A DNA stretch of 64,000 bases from Myxococcales bacterium (GCA_025355005.1 JANXLV010000047.1:1-64000); one strand, 5' to 3'. Positions 10,151 to 21,076 are shown, numbered from the stretch's first letter. A program made the numbers and translations. Notes: generated by a model not told the origin, from the sequence alone.

Positions 10151-11068
10151 TCAGGCGGCGCGCGCGACCTGGACCTTGCCGCTCACGGGTGCCGATGCTG
10201 CCTTCTTCGATGCGGGGAGGCGCTTGTTGAGACCGAGCAGCGACTTGAAGACGAAGTCGATCAGGCGCTGGGGTACGAACGGAAGCAGCATGAACGGAAG
10301 CGCGTGCCAGCTCGGCGCGATGTAGCGCGCGCGGGGCCAGCGCGAGAAGATCGCCTTGCGGACGGCCTTCGCGACGTGCTCCGGACCGGCCGACATCTTC
10401 ATCATGCGCGCGCCGAGCTCGTCGCTCTTCGCGTAGACCGCCGCGTACGCGGAGCCCTCGTGCCCGCTGTCGATACCCGCGAGCGTACGACCCGTGAACT
10501 CCGACTTGATCGGCCCGGGCTCCACGACCACGACGCGAATGCCGAACGGCGCGAGCTCCATGCGGAGGGCGTCGGACATGGCCTCCAGCGCGTACTTGGA
10601 CGCGTGGTACGCGCCCATCATCGGCGCGGTGAGCAGACCACCGGTGCTGCTCACGTTGATCACGGTGCCGGCGCCCTTCGCCATCATCAGCGGCAGGAAC
10701 GCGCGCGTGACGGACATGACGCCGAACACGTTCGTGTCGAACTGCTTGCGGAGCGTCTCGTCCGACATCTCTGCCAGCGGACCGGCCTGGCCGTAGCCCG
10801 CGTTGTTGATGAGCACGTCGAGCGCGCCGCCGCAGGCCTCGTGGACGCTCTTCGCTGCGGTCTCGATGGTCGCCTCGTTCGTGACGTCGAGGACGACGGG
10901 GACGATCGAGAGGCCGAGCTTCTCCGCCTCTTCGCGGAGCGACTCGAGCGCATCGGCGCGCCGCCCAGTGGCGAACACGCGATGACCGCGCTTGGCGAGG
11001 TCGAGGGAGATGAATCGGCCGATGCCGGCCGTGGCGCCAGTGACGAGGACGTTCAGCGAGTTGCTCAT
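10151..11068 (-). CDS. short-chain dehydrogenase/reductase, TetR-regulated
   Basis: A 305-residue classical SDR with TGATAGIG near residue 10, NNAGYG, and active-site YHASK (Tyr-x3-Lys). A C-terminal extension with a hydrophobic segment (ALPFMLLPFVPQRLIDFVF) followed by a basic tail resembles membrane-associated SDRs acting on long-chain or sterol-like substrates. The ATG at 11068 sits 7 bp downstream of a perfect 19-bp palindrome, so its transcription is probably controlled by the TetR protein at 9520. Substrate unknown. Confidence 0.85.
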   Translation of the reverse strand: MSNSLNVLVTGATAGIGRFISLDLAKRGHRVFATGRRADALESLREEAEKLGLSIVPVVLDVTNEATIETAAKSVHEACGGALDVLINNAGYGQAGPLAEMSDETLRKQFDTNVFGVMSVTRAFLPLMMAKGAGTVINVSSTGGLLTAPMMGAYHASKYALEAMSDALRMELAPFGIRVVVVEPGPIKSEFTGRTLAGIDSGHEGSAYAAVYAKSDELGARMMKMSAGPEHVAKAVRKAIFSRWPRARYIAPSWHALPFMLLPFVPQRLIDFVFKSLLGLNKRLPASKKAASAPVSGKVQVARAA

Positions 11069-11075
11069 AAGAAGT

Positions 11076-11094
11076 GGTATACACCATGTATACC
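11076..11094. promoter_or_regulatory. perfect 19-bp palindromic operator upstream of SDR
   Basis: GGTATACA and TGTATACC flank CCA: 8-bp arms with a 3-bp spacer. It covers the expected ribosome-binding and promoter region of the SDR at 10151-11068 and matches the site upstream of the TetR gene. Confidence 0.65.
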
Positions 11095-11168
11095 GCTCGG
11101 CAACCCGATCCACTCACATTTTTTGGATTCTTCGTCCGCGCTCCCGTCTTCCCTGTTAAATCCAGTGG

Positions 11169-11753
11169 ATGGGAAGTGTGAAGCCTGGTGAGCATCCCGA
11201 GTTTTTTCGGTTCCCAGCGCCCGAGGGGCGATCGCGAGAGAGCACCATCGTGCTCAAGGCGGATGGGCACTTCGAGCACGAGGGCGCGCGGGTGGAGCAC
11301 CGGAAGCTCGAACAGGCGATGCACACGTGGGTGTCGCGGCATCCCGACAATGGCCGATACATCCTCACCAACGGCTACGACTGGACGTACTTCACGGTGG
11401 AGGACGCACCGTTCTTCGTGCGTCACCTGCTCCCCGCGGACGACGTGGCGATCACCGACGACACTCCCGTCACGCTGGTGCTCTCGGATGGCACCGAGGA
11501 GCAGCTGGCCCCCGCGCGCGTGACTGTCGGCGCGGACGGCGCGCTCTACGCGTCGGTTAAGGCGGCTGCGCCTGGCGGGCCGTTCGAGGCGAAGTTCACG
11601 CGCCACGCGCAGACCAGCCTCGCGCGCTTCCTGCGGCCGGACGACGCGGACGGAGAGCGGGGAGAGCGGGGAGAGCGTGAAGAGACTAATTCCGTGCTCC
11701 TGAATCACGCGCGATTTGTCCCAAAACCACGCGACATTTCCCCTGAAAAGTAG
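11169..11753 (+). CDS. DUF1285-like protein
   Basis: A 194-residue soluble protein. The segment ADGHFEHEGARVEHRKLEQ ... GRYILTNGYDW ... VEDAPFFVR follows the DUF1285 pattern (x-DG-x-FHEG, then L-x-TP/N and VEDAPF). Proteins of this family are small and of unknown function, often found in proteobacteria. The tail (residues about 155-194) is low-complexity, rich in Glu/Arg/Gly and encoded by a short GGAGAGCGG repeat. It ends 12 bp before the dehydrogenase gene, suggesting co-transcription. Confidence 0.7.
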   Translation: MGSVKPGEHPEFFRFPAPEGRSRESTIVLKADGHFEHEGARVEHRKLEQAMHTWVSRHPDNGRYILTNGYDWTYFTVEDAPFFVRHLLPADDVAITDDTPVTLVLSDGTEEQLAPARVTVGADGALYASVKAAAPGGPFEAKFTRHAQTSLARFLRPDDADGERGERGEREETNSVLLNHARFVPKPRDISPEK

Positions 11754-11765
11754 TATTTCCGGCCC

Positions 11766-12983
11766 ATGCGTCTTCTCATCGCCGACAAGCTTCATCCGCG
11801 CGCCATCGAGGAGCTGCGCGCACTGTCACTCGAGGTCGTGTACGAGCCCGAGCTCACGCGCGAGACCCTGGCGACACGCATCGGTGGCGCTGGCATTCTG
11901 GTGGTCCGTTCCACGGAGGTCTCGGCGGAGGCGCTCGAGAACGCGAAGGAGCTGAACCTCATCGTGCGCGCTGGCGCCGAGCACCACACGATCGACGTGA
12001 AGGAGGCCAGCCGCCGCGGCATCTACGTCGCGAACTGCCCTGGCAAGAACGCGTCCGCCGTCGGTGAGCTCGTGCTCGGCATGCTCGTCTCGCTCGATCG
12101 TCGCCTGCCCGACGCGGTCGCTTCGCTGCGCGCCGGTCGCTGGGAACGCGCGGAGTACGGTCGCGCGGAAGGCCTTCAGGGCCGCACCATCGGCATCGCC
12201 GGCCTCGGCGCCATCGGCAAGGATGTCGCCGCACGTGCGCGCGCGTTTGGCCTGCACCCCATCGCGTGGAGCCGCGGTCTCACGCCGACGCGCGCCCACG
12301 ACCTGGGCGTCGGATACTGCGCCTCGATCGAGGAGCTCGCGCAGAAGTCGGACATCCTCACCATTCATCTCGCGCTCACGGAGCGCACCAAGAAGATCAT
12401 CAACGCGCGCATCTTCGAGCTCCTGCCGAAGCGCGCCATGTTCCTGAACCTCGCGCGCGAAGGCCTGGTCGACTACGACGCCCTCAAAGAGGCCGTGAAG
12501 ACGCGCGGTCTGCGCGCCGCGGTGGACGTCTACCCGAGCGAGCCGAAGAGCGGCAAGGAGTTCAAGTCCGAGCTCTTCGAGAGGCCGGACGGCGGCGGCT
12601 TCGTCTACGGAACGCCGCACATCGCCGCATCCACGGATCAGGCGCAGCTCGCCATCGCCACGGAGTGCGTGCGGGTCATCCGCTCGTTCCTGCGCGAGGG
12701 CACGGTTCCGAACGTCGTCAACGTGCTGAACGGCTCGGCGGCGCGCTTCCACCTGGTCATCCGCATGCTGGACAAGGTCGGTACGTTTGCGAACGTGCTC
12801 GCGGTCATCAAGCGCCACGGCATCAACGTGGAAGAGGTCACCAACACCGTGTTCGAGGGCGGGACCGCCGCCTGCGCAAAGCTCCGCGTCATCTCGCGAC
12901 CGAGCGAGGCCTGCCTCACGGAGATCCGCGCGTTCGAGGAAGTGCTGCACGTCGACCTGGTGACGCTGCCGAACTTCGCCTGA
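11766..12983 (+). CDS. D-3-phosphoglycerate dehydrogenase-like protein with ACT domain
   Basis: A 405-residue D-isomer-specific 2-hydroxyacid dehydrogenase. It has the NAD-binding GLGAIG motif (about residue 147-152), the catalytic Arg region (LTERTKKIIN then LNLAREGLVD) and the catalytic His in PHIAAST. The C-terminal 75 residues (VIRMLDKVGTFANVLAVIKRHGINVEEV) form an ACT domain, as in SerA enzymes that respond to serine. The likely reaction is 3-phosphoglycerate to 3-phosphohydroxypyruvate, the first step of serine synthesis. The Met at 11766 directly opens the dehydrogenase fold. A related hydroxyacid substrate is possible. Confidence 0.82.
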   Translation: MRLLIADKLHPRAIEELRALSLEVVYEPELTRETLATRIGGAGILVVRSTEVSAEALENAKELNLIVRAGAEHHTIDVKEASRRGIYVANCPGKNASAVGELVLGMLVSLDRRLPDAVASLRAGRWERAEYGRAEGLQGRTIGIAGLGAIGKDVAARARAFGLHPIAWSRGLTPTRAHDLGVGYCASIEELAQKSDILTIHLALTERTKKIINARIFELLPKRAMFLNLAREGLVDYDALKEAVKTRGLRAAVDVYPSEPKSGKEFKSELFERPDGGGFVYGTPHIAASTDQAQLAIATECVRVIRSFLREGTVPNVVNVLNGSAARFHLVIRMLDKVGTFANVLAVIKRHGINVEEVTNTVFEGGTAACAKLRVISRPSEACLTEIRAFEEVLHVDLVTLPNFA

Positions 12984-12985
12984 GC

Positions 12986-13570
12986 ATGCGCCGCCTCTCG
13001 ATCGCGCTGATTCTGACGCCCATACTCCTGCTCGCGTCGTGCACGCCCAAGACCGTGGGCGACAGCGCTGACGGCAGCATGGAGGCGGGATCGTGGGAAG
13101 GCGGCTCGGCAGAGGGCGGCGCCTTTGGTCCCGATGGGGGCGGCGCGGAAGATTTCCAGCCTCCCGCGTCGAGCGAGGAGCTCGGTACGCGCATGAAGCA
13201 TCTCGTGGAGGCCATCGCGCAGGACAACCCGGACCTCGCGAAGGATCTCCTCTATCCGCGCGACGCGTACAAGGAGCTGAAGGACGCGAAGGATCCGGCC
13301 AAGCTCTGGGACAAGAAGGTGGACGGCGCGTTCAAGCGCACGGTTCATCGGCTCCACAAGCGCCTGAAGGGCGGCGCGCCCACGTTCTCGTCGTTCGCCA
13401 TCGGCCCAGGCGTGGAGCTCGCGAAGGTCAGAAAGAGTGACCTCAAGAAGCCGGCGTGGCGCGTGAAGCACTCGCGGCTCACCTTCATGGCGGACGGAAA
13501 GACGCACACGATCGAGATAAGCGAGATGACCGCCTACCGCGGCTCCTGGTACGTGACGAAGCTCAGGTAG
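12986..13570 (+). CDS. lipoprotein of unknown function
   Basis: A 194-residue protein with a lipoprotein signal (MRRLSIALILTPILLLASC, lipid-bearing Cys at 19), followed by a Gly/Ser/Glu-rich spacer (about 20-60) and a basic, Lys-rich globular domain. The domain (KHLVEAIAQDNPDLAKDLLYPRD, then WRVKHSRLTFMADGKTHTIEI) is not one I can name. It starts 3 bp after the dehydrogenase stop and 8 bp before the sulfatase-like gene, so it may be co-expressed with the latter and sit in the same membrane. Confidence 0.75.
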   Translation: MRRLSIALILTPILLLASCTPKTVGDSADGSMEAGSWEGGSAEGGAFGPDGGGAEDFQPPASSEELGTRMKHLVEAIAQDNPDLAKDLLYPRDAYKELKDAKDPAKLWDKKVDGAFKRTVHRLHKRLKGGAPTFSSFAIGPGVELAKVRKSDLKKPAWRVKHSRLTFMADGKTHTIEISEMTAYRGSWYVTKLR

Positions 13571-13577
13571 CAGATCG

Positions 13578-15764
13578 ATGGGCCAGCGGATCACTCCCGA
13601 GGTGTGCTTGGCGCTCGCGGTGCGCGCCGCAGGGTCGACACTGGCGTCGATCGTGGTGCCCACGCTCACGTCGGTCGCGTTCGGTGACGCGCAGTTCGTC
13701 GGCGCGAGCGACGACGCGGTCCAGACGGAGGCGGTGAACCGATACGCGCCGTATCTGTCGCGCGTGGGGCTCGCGATGCTCGGCATCGCCGGCACGCTGT
13801 GGCTCCTGTTCTTCGGCGTGGTGCTCGGGCTGCTGCTCGGTCTGCGCGTTCGGATGAAGAAGGATCAGAGCGCGCGCGCCGGATGGGCGACGTCGCTCGC
13901 GCTCGCGCTGCTCTTTGCTGCGGCCTACTGGGGCTTCGTGGCGAACCTGCATCCGGGCCTCTTCCTCTCCACGCTGAGCGGCGGTGCGCGGTACGTGCTC
14001 TGGGTGCAGCTCTCGTACGTGCTCGCTCCGTTGATGCTCGCGCTCGCGGTCATCGGGATCCTCGCGTCGCTATGGCGTGGCACGTGGAAGCATCGCGGCA
14101 TCATGGGTGCCGTGATCGCCGCGTCGCTCGGCGGCTGGGGCTTCGGCGTGAGCTGGGCAAGGTCCACACCCCGCGTGCCCACCGGCTATCCGAAGGGGCC
14201 GCCGGAGCTCACGACGCCGCTTGCAAAGGCGGGCGGCAGGTCGCCCCCGAGCATCCTCTTCATCGCGGTGGACTCGCTGCGGCCGGATCACATCGACGCG
14301 GAGAACACCCCCAACATCAAGAAGCTCGTCGACAGCGCGGTGTACTTTCCACATGCGCTGGTCACGGTGCCTCGGACGGGTCCATCGTGGAGCGCGGAGC
14401 TCACGGGCATGTCGCCGCTGTCGAACGGCGTGGAGACCATGTTCCCGTCGCAGGCGTCCGGCAATCTGTCGAAGCTCGCGTTGCCGGCGGAGCTCGCATC
14501 GCGCGGCTATCGCACGGGCGTCTACTCGGAGTACGCGGGCGAGTTCTTCGGTCGCGTGGACGCCGGCTTCCAGATGCTGTGCGTGCCCCGCGTGGAGCTC
14601 GCGGAGATCAGCGGGCAGACGCTGCTGGCGCGCGCGCCGCTGGTCCTTGCGCAGGCGGGCATGTGGTACTCGATCGGACAGCAGGAGCGGAAGCTGCTCG
14701 GCGCGCCGCTTGCGCCGCTCATCCGCGGCATGCCGAACTTCGCGCAGTCCAAGGTGCTCGCGGACGACCTCATCGCCACGCTCGACGCGGACCAGATCGC
14801 GAACGGGCGCGACAACCAGCGGCCCTTCTTCGCGCTGATGTTCTACTCGCAGCCGCACTTCCCGTACACGTCGAGCAGCCCGTACTACAACCGCTACCGC
14901 GTGTCGGGCTCGTCCCCGCAGATCGCTTTTGGACGCGACGCAACGAACGAGACGCCCGTCACCACGAAGGAAGACAAGGCGCAGCTCGACGGGCTCTATC
15001 GTGCGGCGCTGGCCGAGAGCGACGCGGAGATCGGCCGTCTCCTCGAGCGCCTCACGCAGCGCCACAAGATGGAGGACACCATCATCGTCCTCACCGCCGA
15101 TCATGGCGAAGGCCTCTACGACTGTCCCACGTGCGTGGGTCACGGCGACAACCTCCGCGGCATGTTCTCACTCGAGATACCGCTCGCGTTCGTGCTGCCG
15201 CAGGCGCGCTATCCTCTCGCGAAGCCGTCCGTCGAGGGAAGCTACGTCTCCCAGCTCGACGTGTCGCCCACGCTGCGTTCGGTGCTCGGCCTCACGCCCA
15301 TCGAGGTGCAGGAGGGGCTGCCGCTCTTGACCACTGCGGGCACGCCCATGAAGCCGCCCACGCGCATCTTCCTCGCAGAGACGGGAGAGTGGCTCTGGAC
15401 GACCAGCGCTGTTCCGAAGGATCGCATCGAATACCCGCCCATCACCGGCATCGCCAAGCTCGAGAAGAACCGCATCGTCATCGACGACAAGTTCTTGCCC
15501 GTCATTCGCGCGGCCAAGCACCGCGCTGCTCTTCGTCCGCCCTGGAAGCTGTCCTACGAGCCGAGCAAGGACGGCGTTGGTATTCACCTCTACAAGGAGG
15601 ATGAGGATCCGACCGATGAGCACGACGTGAAGGACAAGTACCCGGAGATCGCGAAGGAGCTCCTTGACGAGCTGTTCGCAAACATCCTGTCGCACCCGAA
15701 CATGCTGCGGACCGGGGATTTCATCATCACGCGACCCGCGCCACCACCCGAAGAAGAGTTCTGA
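13578..15764 (+). CDS. membrane-anchored sulfatase / phosphoglycerol-transferase-like enzyme
   Basis: A 728-residue protein. Residues 1-195 hold about five hydrophobic helices. From about 223 there is an alkaline-phosphatase-superfamily sulfatase domain: IAVDSLRPDHI with metal ligand Asp232, VPRTGPSWSAELTG with a likely nucleophile Thr267, and the metal motif LTADHGEGLYD near residues 514-524. A membrane part plus a Thr nucleophile rather than the Cys/Ser-x-Pro-x-Arg motif points to the LtaS/EptA-type arm of the superfamily, which transfers phospho-head groups at the outer face of the membrane. True sulfatase activity is less likely. It overlaps no gene and is convergent with the next (3 bp). 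Confidence 0.78.
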   Translation: MGQRITPEVCLALAVRAAGSTLASIVVPTLTSVAFGDAQFVGASDDAVQTEAVNRYAPYLSRVGLAMLGIAGTLWLLFFGVVLGLLLGLRVRMKKDQSARAGWATSLALALLFAAAYWGFVANLHPGLFLSTLSGGARYVLWVQLSYVLAPLMLALAVIGILASLWRGTWKHRGIMGAVIAASLGGWGFGVSWARSTPRVPTGYPKGPPELTTPLAKAGGRSPPSILFIAVDSLRPDHIDAENTPNIKKLVDSAVYFPHALVTVPRTGPSWSAELTGMSPLSNGVETMFPSQASGNLSKLALPAELASRGYRTGVYSEYAGEFFGRVDAGFQMLCVPRVELAEISGQTLLARAPLVLAQAGMWYSIGQQERKLLGAPLAPLIRGMPNFAQSKVLADDLIATLDADQIANGRDNQRPFFALMFYSQPHFPYTSSSPYYNRYRVSGSSPQIAFGRDATNETPVTTKEDKAQLDGLYRAALAESDAEIGRLLERLTQRHKMEDTIIVLTADHGEGLYDCPTCVGHGDNLRGMFSLEIPLAFVLPQARYPLAKPSVEGSYVSQLDVSPTLRSVLGLTPIEVQEGLPLLTTAGTPMKPPTRIFLAETGEWLWTTSAVPKDRIEYPPITGIAKLEKNRIVIDDKFLPVIRAAKHRAALRPPWKLSYEPSKDGVGIHLYKEDEDPTDEHDVKDKYPEIAKELLDELFANILSHPNMLRTGDFIITRPAPPPEEEF

Positions 15765-15767
15765 CGG

Positions 15768-18206
15768 CTACTTGATGGTGAGGTGGGAGAAGAGGATGTC
15801 CCGCTGGCGATAGCTCTGTAGGTAGGCCATCGTCTGGGGGATGTCATCTGCTCCGGGGACGTTGCCTCTTGGGGTTCGGTACTCGAGGAGGAGGTTGTCG
15901 TCGGTGGAGATGAAGTCTTCTTTTCCGAGGCCCATGTCGTCGGCGGTGTCGGCGAGGAACTTGTCGATGCCGGACTCGTCCAGGACGATGCCCTTCACGT
16001 AGTCGACGAGGTGCTCGTCGCCGAGGATCTGGGAGACGTTTGGATCTTCGCCGAGCGCCTTGAGGCCGACGCGTGTGGCGGTGAGCGGTGAGCGGCTTGC
16101 GATCATGTGGCCCTGGTGGCCGGTGACGAAGAGCGCCATGTGCGGGAACGCCTCGCGCATGGTGGCGATGATCGTGGCTACGGTGCGGCGATTGGTGTGG
16201 TGTAGCTGCAACCATTGCTGCAGATAGCCGCCGTCGGCGAGGCGCGCGTTCACCAGGGTGTAAAACTCCCGGTTGTAGAGGTTGGCGGCGCCCGCGAACC
16301 AGATGCTGGTGACCTCGATGGTGATGAGGTCGTACTGCTTCTGGCCCAGGAGGAGCACGTTGCGGCCGTCCTCGAAGAGGACGTGCACGCGCGGGTCGCC
16401 AAGCACGTTGCGGTTCACCTTCTTGAAGGTGGTGCCGGCGTAGTCGGTGATGGCAGGCGAGAGCTCCGCGACGTCTACCGACTTGAAGCCGAACGCAGCC
16501 ACGGCTCCCGTGGTGGTGCCGGTACCCAGGCCGATCACCAGCGCGTTGTCCTTCTTCTTCGCGAAGAGCGCGGGCAGGTAGGCGAAGCCACGGTTGTCCT
16601 GCACCTCCTCGCTGTCGTTTCCCTGGAATTTTCCGTTCGTCAGCATGGTGTGCTGGCCGTCGCGATCGCGCACGACGGTGGTGACGCCGCCGTGGATGTC
16701 CTCGTGCAGCTTCTCGATCTCGCCGTCGGGCACAACGCCCACGTCGAAGTAGACGTTGGCGCCACTGGTCAGCCGCGCCAGGTCCCACCTGGGCACGAGG
16801 AGCGCGACGACGAGCGCCACGACTCCCCACACCCCCGCGCGACGCGTGGACACCTTGGCCAGCCGCGCGGCATGCGTGCGCGATGCGAGCACCGATGCGA
16901 GCGCATACGCGAGCGCAACGGCGATGACGCTGCGCTGCGAGCCGAGCACGGGCAAGACGAAGAAGCCAAACACCAGCGAGCCAACGATCGATCCCACCGT
17001 GTTGGCTGCCGTGATCATTCCCACGTCCGCACCCACGCGGTTCTTGCGCGCGCGCCGCAGCACCAGCGGGAACGTGGTGCCCATCAGCGTCGCAGGGAAA
17101 AACAAGGCAAAGAACGCGGCAAGCCCACGCACCGTCTCGCGGGCAGGCCAGGACTTCACGTGAGGACCGAGCGCGATGAAGATCGACGGCAGCTTGTCCC
17201 ACACGAGGAGCGACAGCGACAGCGCGATGCCCGTGGCCGCGAGGCTGAGCGGCAACGCGCCCTCCTTGTAGCGGTGCTCGAGCCGGCCAGAGAGAGGCGT
17301 GCCCAGGCTGAGGCACACGAGAAAAATCGCGAGCATCAAACCGAACGCATAGACGCTGGTCCCGATCACGAGCGCGAGCAAATGCGTGAACACGACCTCA
17401 CACCCGAACACGAGCAACCCGCTCATCGCCGACAGCATCAGCGCAGTCCGAAACCCCCGACTCTCGTCCACGTTGGGCTTCCACTCGAAGGCCTTCGCCT
17501 TCCCCTCGACCTTCGCCTCGACCTTCCCCTCGACCTTCGCCTCACCCTCGACCTTCGCCTCCCCGAGGACCTTCTTCTCCTCAGCCTTCGTCAGCCCCAT
17601 CCCGATCGCGAGAATGCCGATGCTGAGGCTGATGAGCGCGGACGAACGCATGGCCATCCCAAGACCAAGGGACGGGAGCACGAGGTACGACGACAGCAAC
17701 GAACCAGCAGCGCCACCGGCGGTGTTGATGCCGTACAGCGCGGCCAGGCGACGGCGCCCGTTCTCCGGGTCCTCCGCCTCCACGAAGCGCGCGAGCAGCG
17801 GCAGCGTGGTGCCCATGCCTGCGGCAGGCACCAGCACGACGAGCACCGCGAACATCGCGCGCGCGGCCGTCAGCGTGGCGAGCGAGTCCGGAAAAGTAGA
17901 TGCAAGATGCACATATTTGCCCGTCACCCACGTGAAGATGGACGGGGATACGAAGCAAAAGACGCCAATGACCGTCTCCGCGATTCCATAGACGAGCAGC
18001 GGGCGCTTCACGCGACGCTCGAATTTCCCGGCCGTGAACGCGCCGAGCGCGAGCCCACCCATGAACGCGACCAGGACTGCGCTGGAGGCATAGGCCGTGG
18101 CGCCGAAGGCGTACCCGAGGTACTTGGAGAACGCGACCTCGTAGATGAGGCCGAGCGCGCCGGAGAGCACGTAGAAGACGGAGATGGTGCGAAGGCGGGC
18201 GCTCAC
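15768..18206 (-). CDS. membrane-fused spermidine-synthase-like protein
   Basis: An 812-residue protein with an N-terminal transporter-like membrane region (many helices over residues 1-470) and a C-terminal Rossmann methyltransferase-like domain of the spermidine synthase family (DGQHTMLTNGK, then VIGLGTGTTTGAVAAFG near 550-570, and LITIEVTSIW). Such fusions are widespread, but polyamine synthesis is unproven for most. About residues 211-236, between two membrane halves, carry a low-complexity Lys/Val/Glu/Gly repeat. The start is a GTG overlapping the rbfA stop by 4 bp, which couples it to rbfA. Confidence 0.8.
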   Translation of the reverse strand: MSARLRTISVFYVLSGALGLIYEVAFSKYLGYAFGATAYASSAVLVAFMGGLALGAFTAGKFERRVKRPLLVYGIAETVIGVFCFVSPSIFTWVTGKYVHLASTFPDSLATLTAARAMFAVLVVLVPAAGMGTTLPLLARFVEAEDPENGRRRLAALYGINTAGGAAGSLLSSYLVLPSLGLGMAMRSSALISLSIGILAIGMGLTKAEEKKVLGEAKVEGEAKVEGKVEAKVEGKAKAFEWKPNVDESRGFRTALMLSAMSGLLVFGCEVVFTHLLALVIGTSVYAFGLMLAIFLVCLSLGTPLSGRLEHRYKEGALPLSLAATGIALSLSLLVWDKLPSIFIALGPHVKSWPARETVRGLAAFFALFFPATLMGTTFPLVLRRARKNRVGADVGMITAANTVGSIVGSLVFGFFVLPVLGSQRSVIAVALAYALASVLASRTHAARLAKVSTRRAGVWGVVALVVALLVPRWDLARLTSGANVYFDVGVVPDGEIEKLHEDIHGGVTTVVRDRDGQHTMLTNGKFQGNDSEEVQDNRGFAYLPALFAKKKDNALVIGLGTGTTTGAVAAFGFKSVDVAELSPAITDYAGTTFKKVNRNVLGDPRVHVLFEDGRNVLLLGQKQYDLITIEVTSIWFAGAANLYNREFYTLVNARLADGGYLQQWLQLHHTNRRTVATIIATMREAFPHMALFVTGHQGHMIASRSPLTATRVGLKALGEDPNVSQILGDEHLVDYVKGIVLDESGIDKFLADTADDMGLGKEDFISTDDNLLLEYRTPRGNVPGADDIPQTMAYLQSYRQRDILFSHLTIK
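17491..17570. repeat. hexamer-type repeat inside the membrane spermidine-synthase-like gene
   Basis: Irregular CTCGACCTTCGC-type repeats on the + strand encode alternating KVEG, EAKVEG and KVEAKVEG units on the minus strand. They fall in a loop between membrane halves, so length variation should be tolerated. Confidence 0.75.
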
Positions 18207-18610
18207 TTCTTGCCTCGGGGCGTGCCGCCCTTGCTCTTGCGCTCCTTGTCTACCTCCGCGAGGAGCTCGTCGATCCGTGTGCGTGCGTCCTGGCCCTCGT
18301 CGTAGAAGAACTTCAGCTCGGGTGCGAAGCGCAGGCCCGCGCGCTCCGTGACCTCACGGCGAAGCACGCCCGTTGCGCGCGTGAGACCGGCGAGCGCCTT
18401 CTTGCGCTCTTGTGCGTCATCGCCGCCAGCGACCAGCCGCACGTAGACGTTCGCGTGGCGAAGGTCGTCGGAGAGGCGCACGAGCGAGACGATCACGGAG
18501 CGCACGCCCGGATCCTTCACCACCTCCATGAGCGAAGCCGAGAGCTCCTGCTGGATACGAGCGGCGACGCGCGTCGCGCGCTTCTTGTCGGAGACCTTCT
18601 GATCGCTCAT
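18203..18610 (-). CDS. rbfA: ribosome-binding factor A
   Basis: A 135-residue protein matching RbfA: RATRVAARIQQELSASLMEVVKDPGV at the N-terminus, the KH-like core with HANVYVRL, and LRFAPELKFFYDEG near the C-terminus. RbfA binds the 30S subunit and helps 16S rRNA maturation, especially at low temperature. The tail is Lys-rich. It is on the same strand as nusA-infB but is separated from infB by two genes on the opposite strand. The ATG at 18610 opens the domain; no strong ribosome site is seen. Confidence 0.92.
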   Translation of the reverse strand: MSDQKVSDKKRATRVAARIQQELSASLMEVVKDPGVRSVIVSLVRLSDDLRHANVYVRLVAGGDDAQERKKALAGLTRATGVLRREVTERAGLRFAPELKFFYDEGQDARTRIDELLAEVDKERKSKGGTPRGKK

Positions 18611-18686
18611 TCGAAAGGCGATTCTTAGCAAAGCTCGACCGATCACACCCATTTTCCGACGTAGCCGACGTCCCGCAGTAGAATCC

Positions 18687-19331
18687 TTGCCCGTGGGAGC
18701 CACCGCCGTTCGCCTCCGGATCCTGCGAGAGGTGCATAGAGACCTGGACGCGTGCACTGCATGCAAGAAGATGCACGGGCCCGTGGTGCATGGTCCGCCC
18801 GTCCTCTCCGGCGTGTTCTTGCTGGGGCAGGCGCCGGGACCGCACGAAGGCAAGCTGATGAGGCCATTCGCGTGGACCGCCGGAAAGACCCTGTTCAAGT
18901 GGTTCGCGGAGAACCTGGGCGTTCCAGAGGCGAAGTTCCGCGACACCGTCTACATGGCGGCCGTCGCGCGCTGCTTTCCTGGAAAGGCCAAGGGCGGGGG
19001 CGATCGCAAGCCGGACCCGGAGGAGATCGGGCGCTGCAAGCCGTTCCTCGTGCGCGAGGTCGCGGCGATCGAGCCCGACCTCATCCTGTGCGTGGGTCAG
19101 CTCGCCATCTCGGAGGTGCTCGGCGACGCGAGCAAGAAGAAGAAGCTCGACGAGCTGGTCGGAAAGCAGTTCCAGGCGACCTATCACGGGCGCACCGTGG
19201 ACGTGATCCCCCTGCCCCACCCGAGCGGCGCGTCTCCGTGGCACCGCATCGAGCCCGGCAAGACGCTGCTCACCCGCGCGCTACGCCTGGTCGGTGCCCA
19301 CACCGCGTGGATCGCGGCGACCCGCGATTGA
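18687..19331 (+). CDS. uracil-DNA glycosylase, Fe-S family 4/5-like
   Basis: A 214-residue DNA repair enzyme. Motif A appears as GQAPGPHEG (about 48-56) and motif B as HPSGASPWHR near residues 186-195. Four cysteines (Cys23, 26, 96, 117) have the spacing expected for the [4Fe-4S] cluster of family 4/5 glycosylases. The enzyme excises uracil from DNA. The start is uncertain: a TTG at 18687 or a GTG at 18693, both just before the conserved region. It is divergent from rbfA and lies inside what is usually the infB-rbfA junction. Confidence 0.85.
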   Translation: MPVGATAVRLRILREVHRDLDACTACKKMHGPVVHGPPVLSGVFLLGQAPGPHEGKLMRPFAWTAGKTLFKWFAENLGVPEAKFRDTVYMAAVARCFPGKAKGGGDRKPDPEEIGRCKPFLVREVAAIEPDLILCVGQLAISEVLGDASKKKKLDELVGKQFQATYHGRTVDVIPLPHPSGASPWHRIEPGKTLLTRALRLVGAHTAWIAATRD

Positions 19332-19393
19332 TGGCGTGAAAGGCAACGTGGACCACGGCGACGGCAGCCTGTCGAATTGGTACGCTGGCGCGC

Positions 19394-21037
<1,644 letters not shown>

Positions 21038-21040
21038 CGA

Positions 21041-21076
21041 ACCTCGACCTCGACCTCGACCTCGACCTCGACCTCG
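21041..21076. repeat. (ACCTCG)6 microsatellite after the acyl-CoA ligase
   Basis: Six perfect tandem copies of ACCTCG begin 3 bp after the TAG stop of the ligase gene. Related GACCTC/GACTTC arrays occur elsewhere in the window. Confidence 0.9.

Noticed and set aside
16215..18305. 696-codon + strand frame opposite the spermidine-synthase-like gene
   Set aside because: Composition dominated by Arg, Glu and His with no motif; the minus strand has clear domains.
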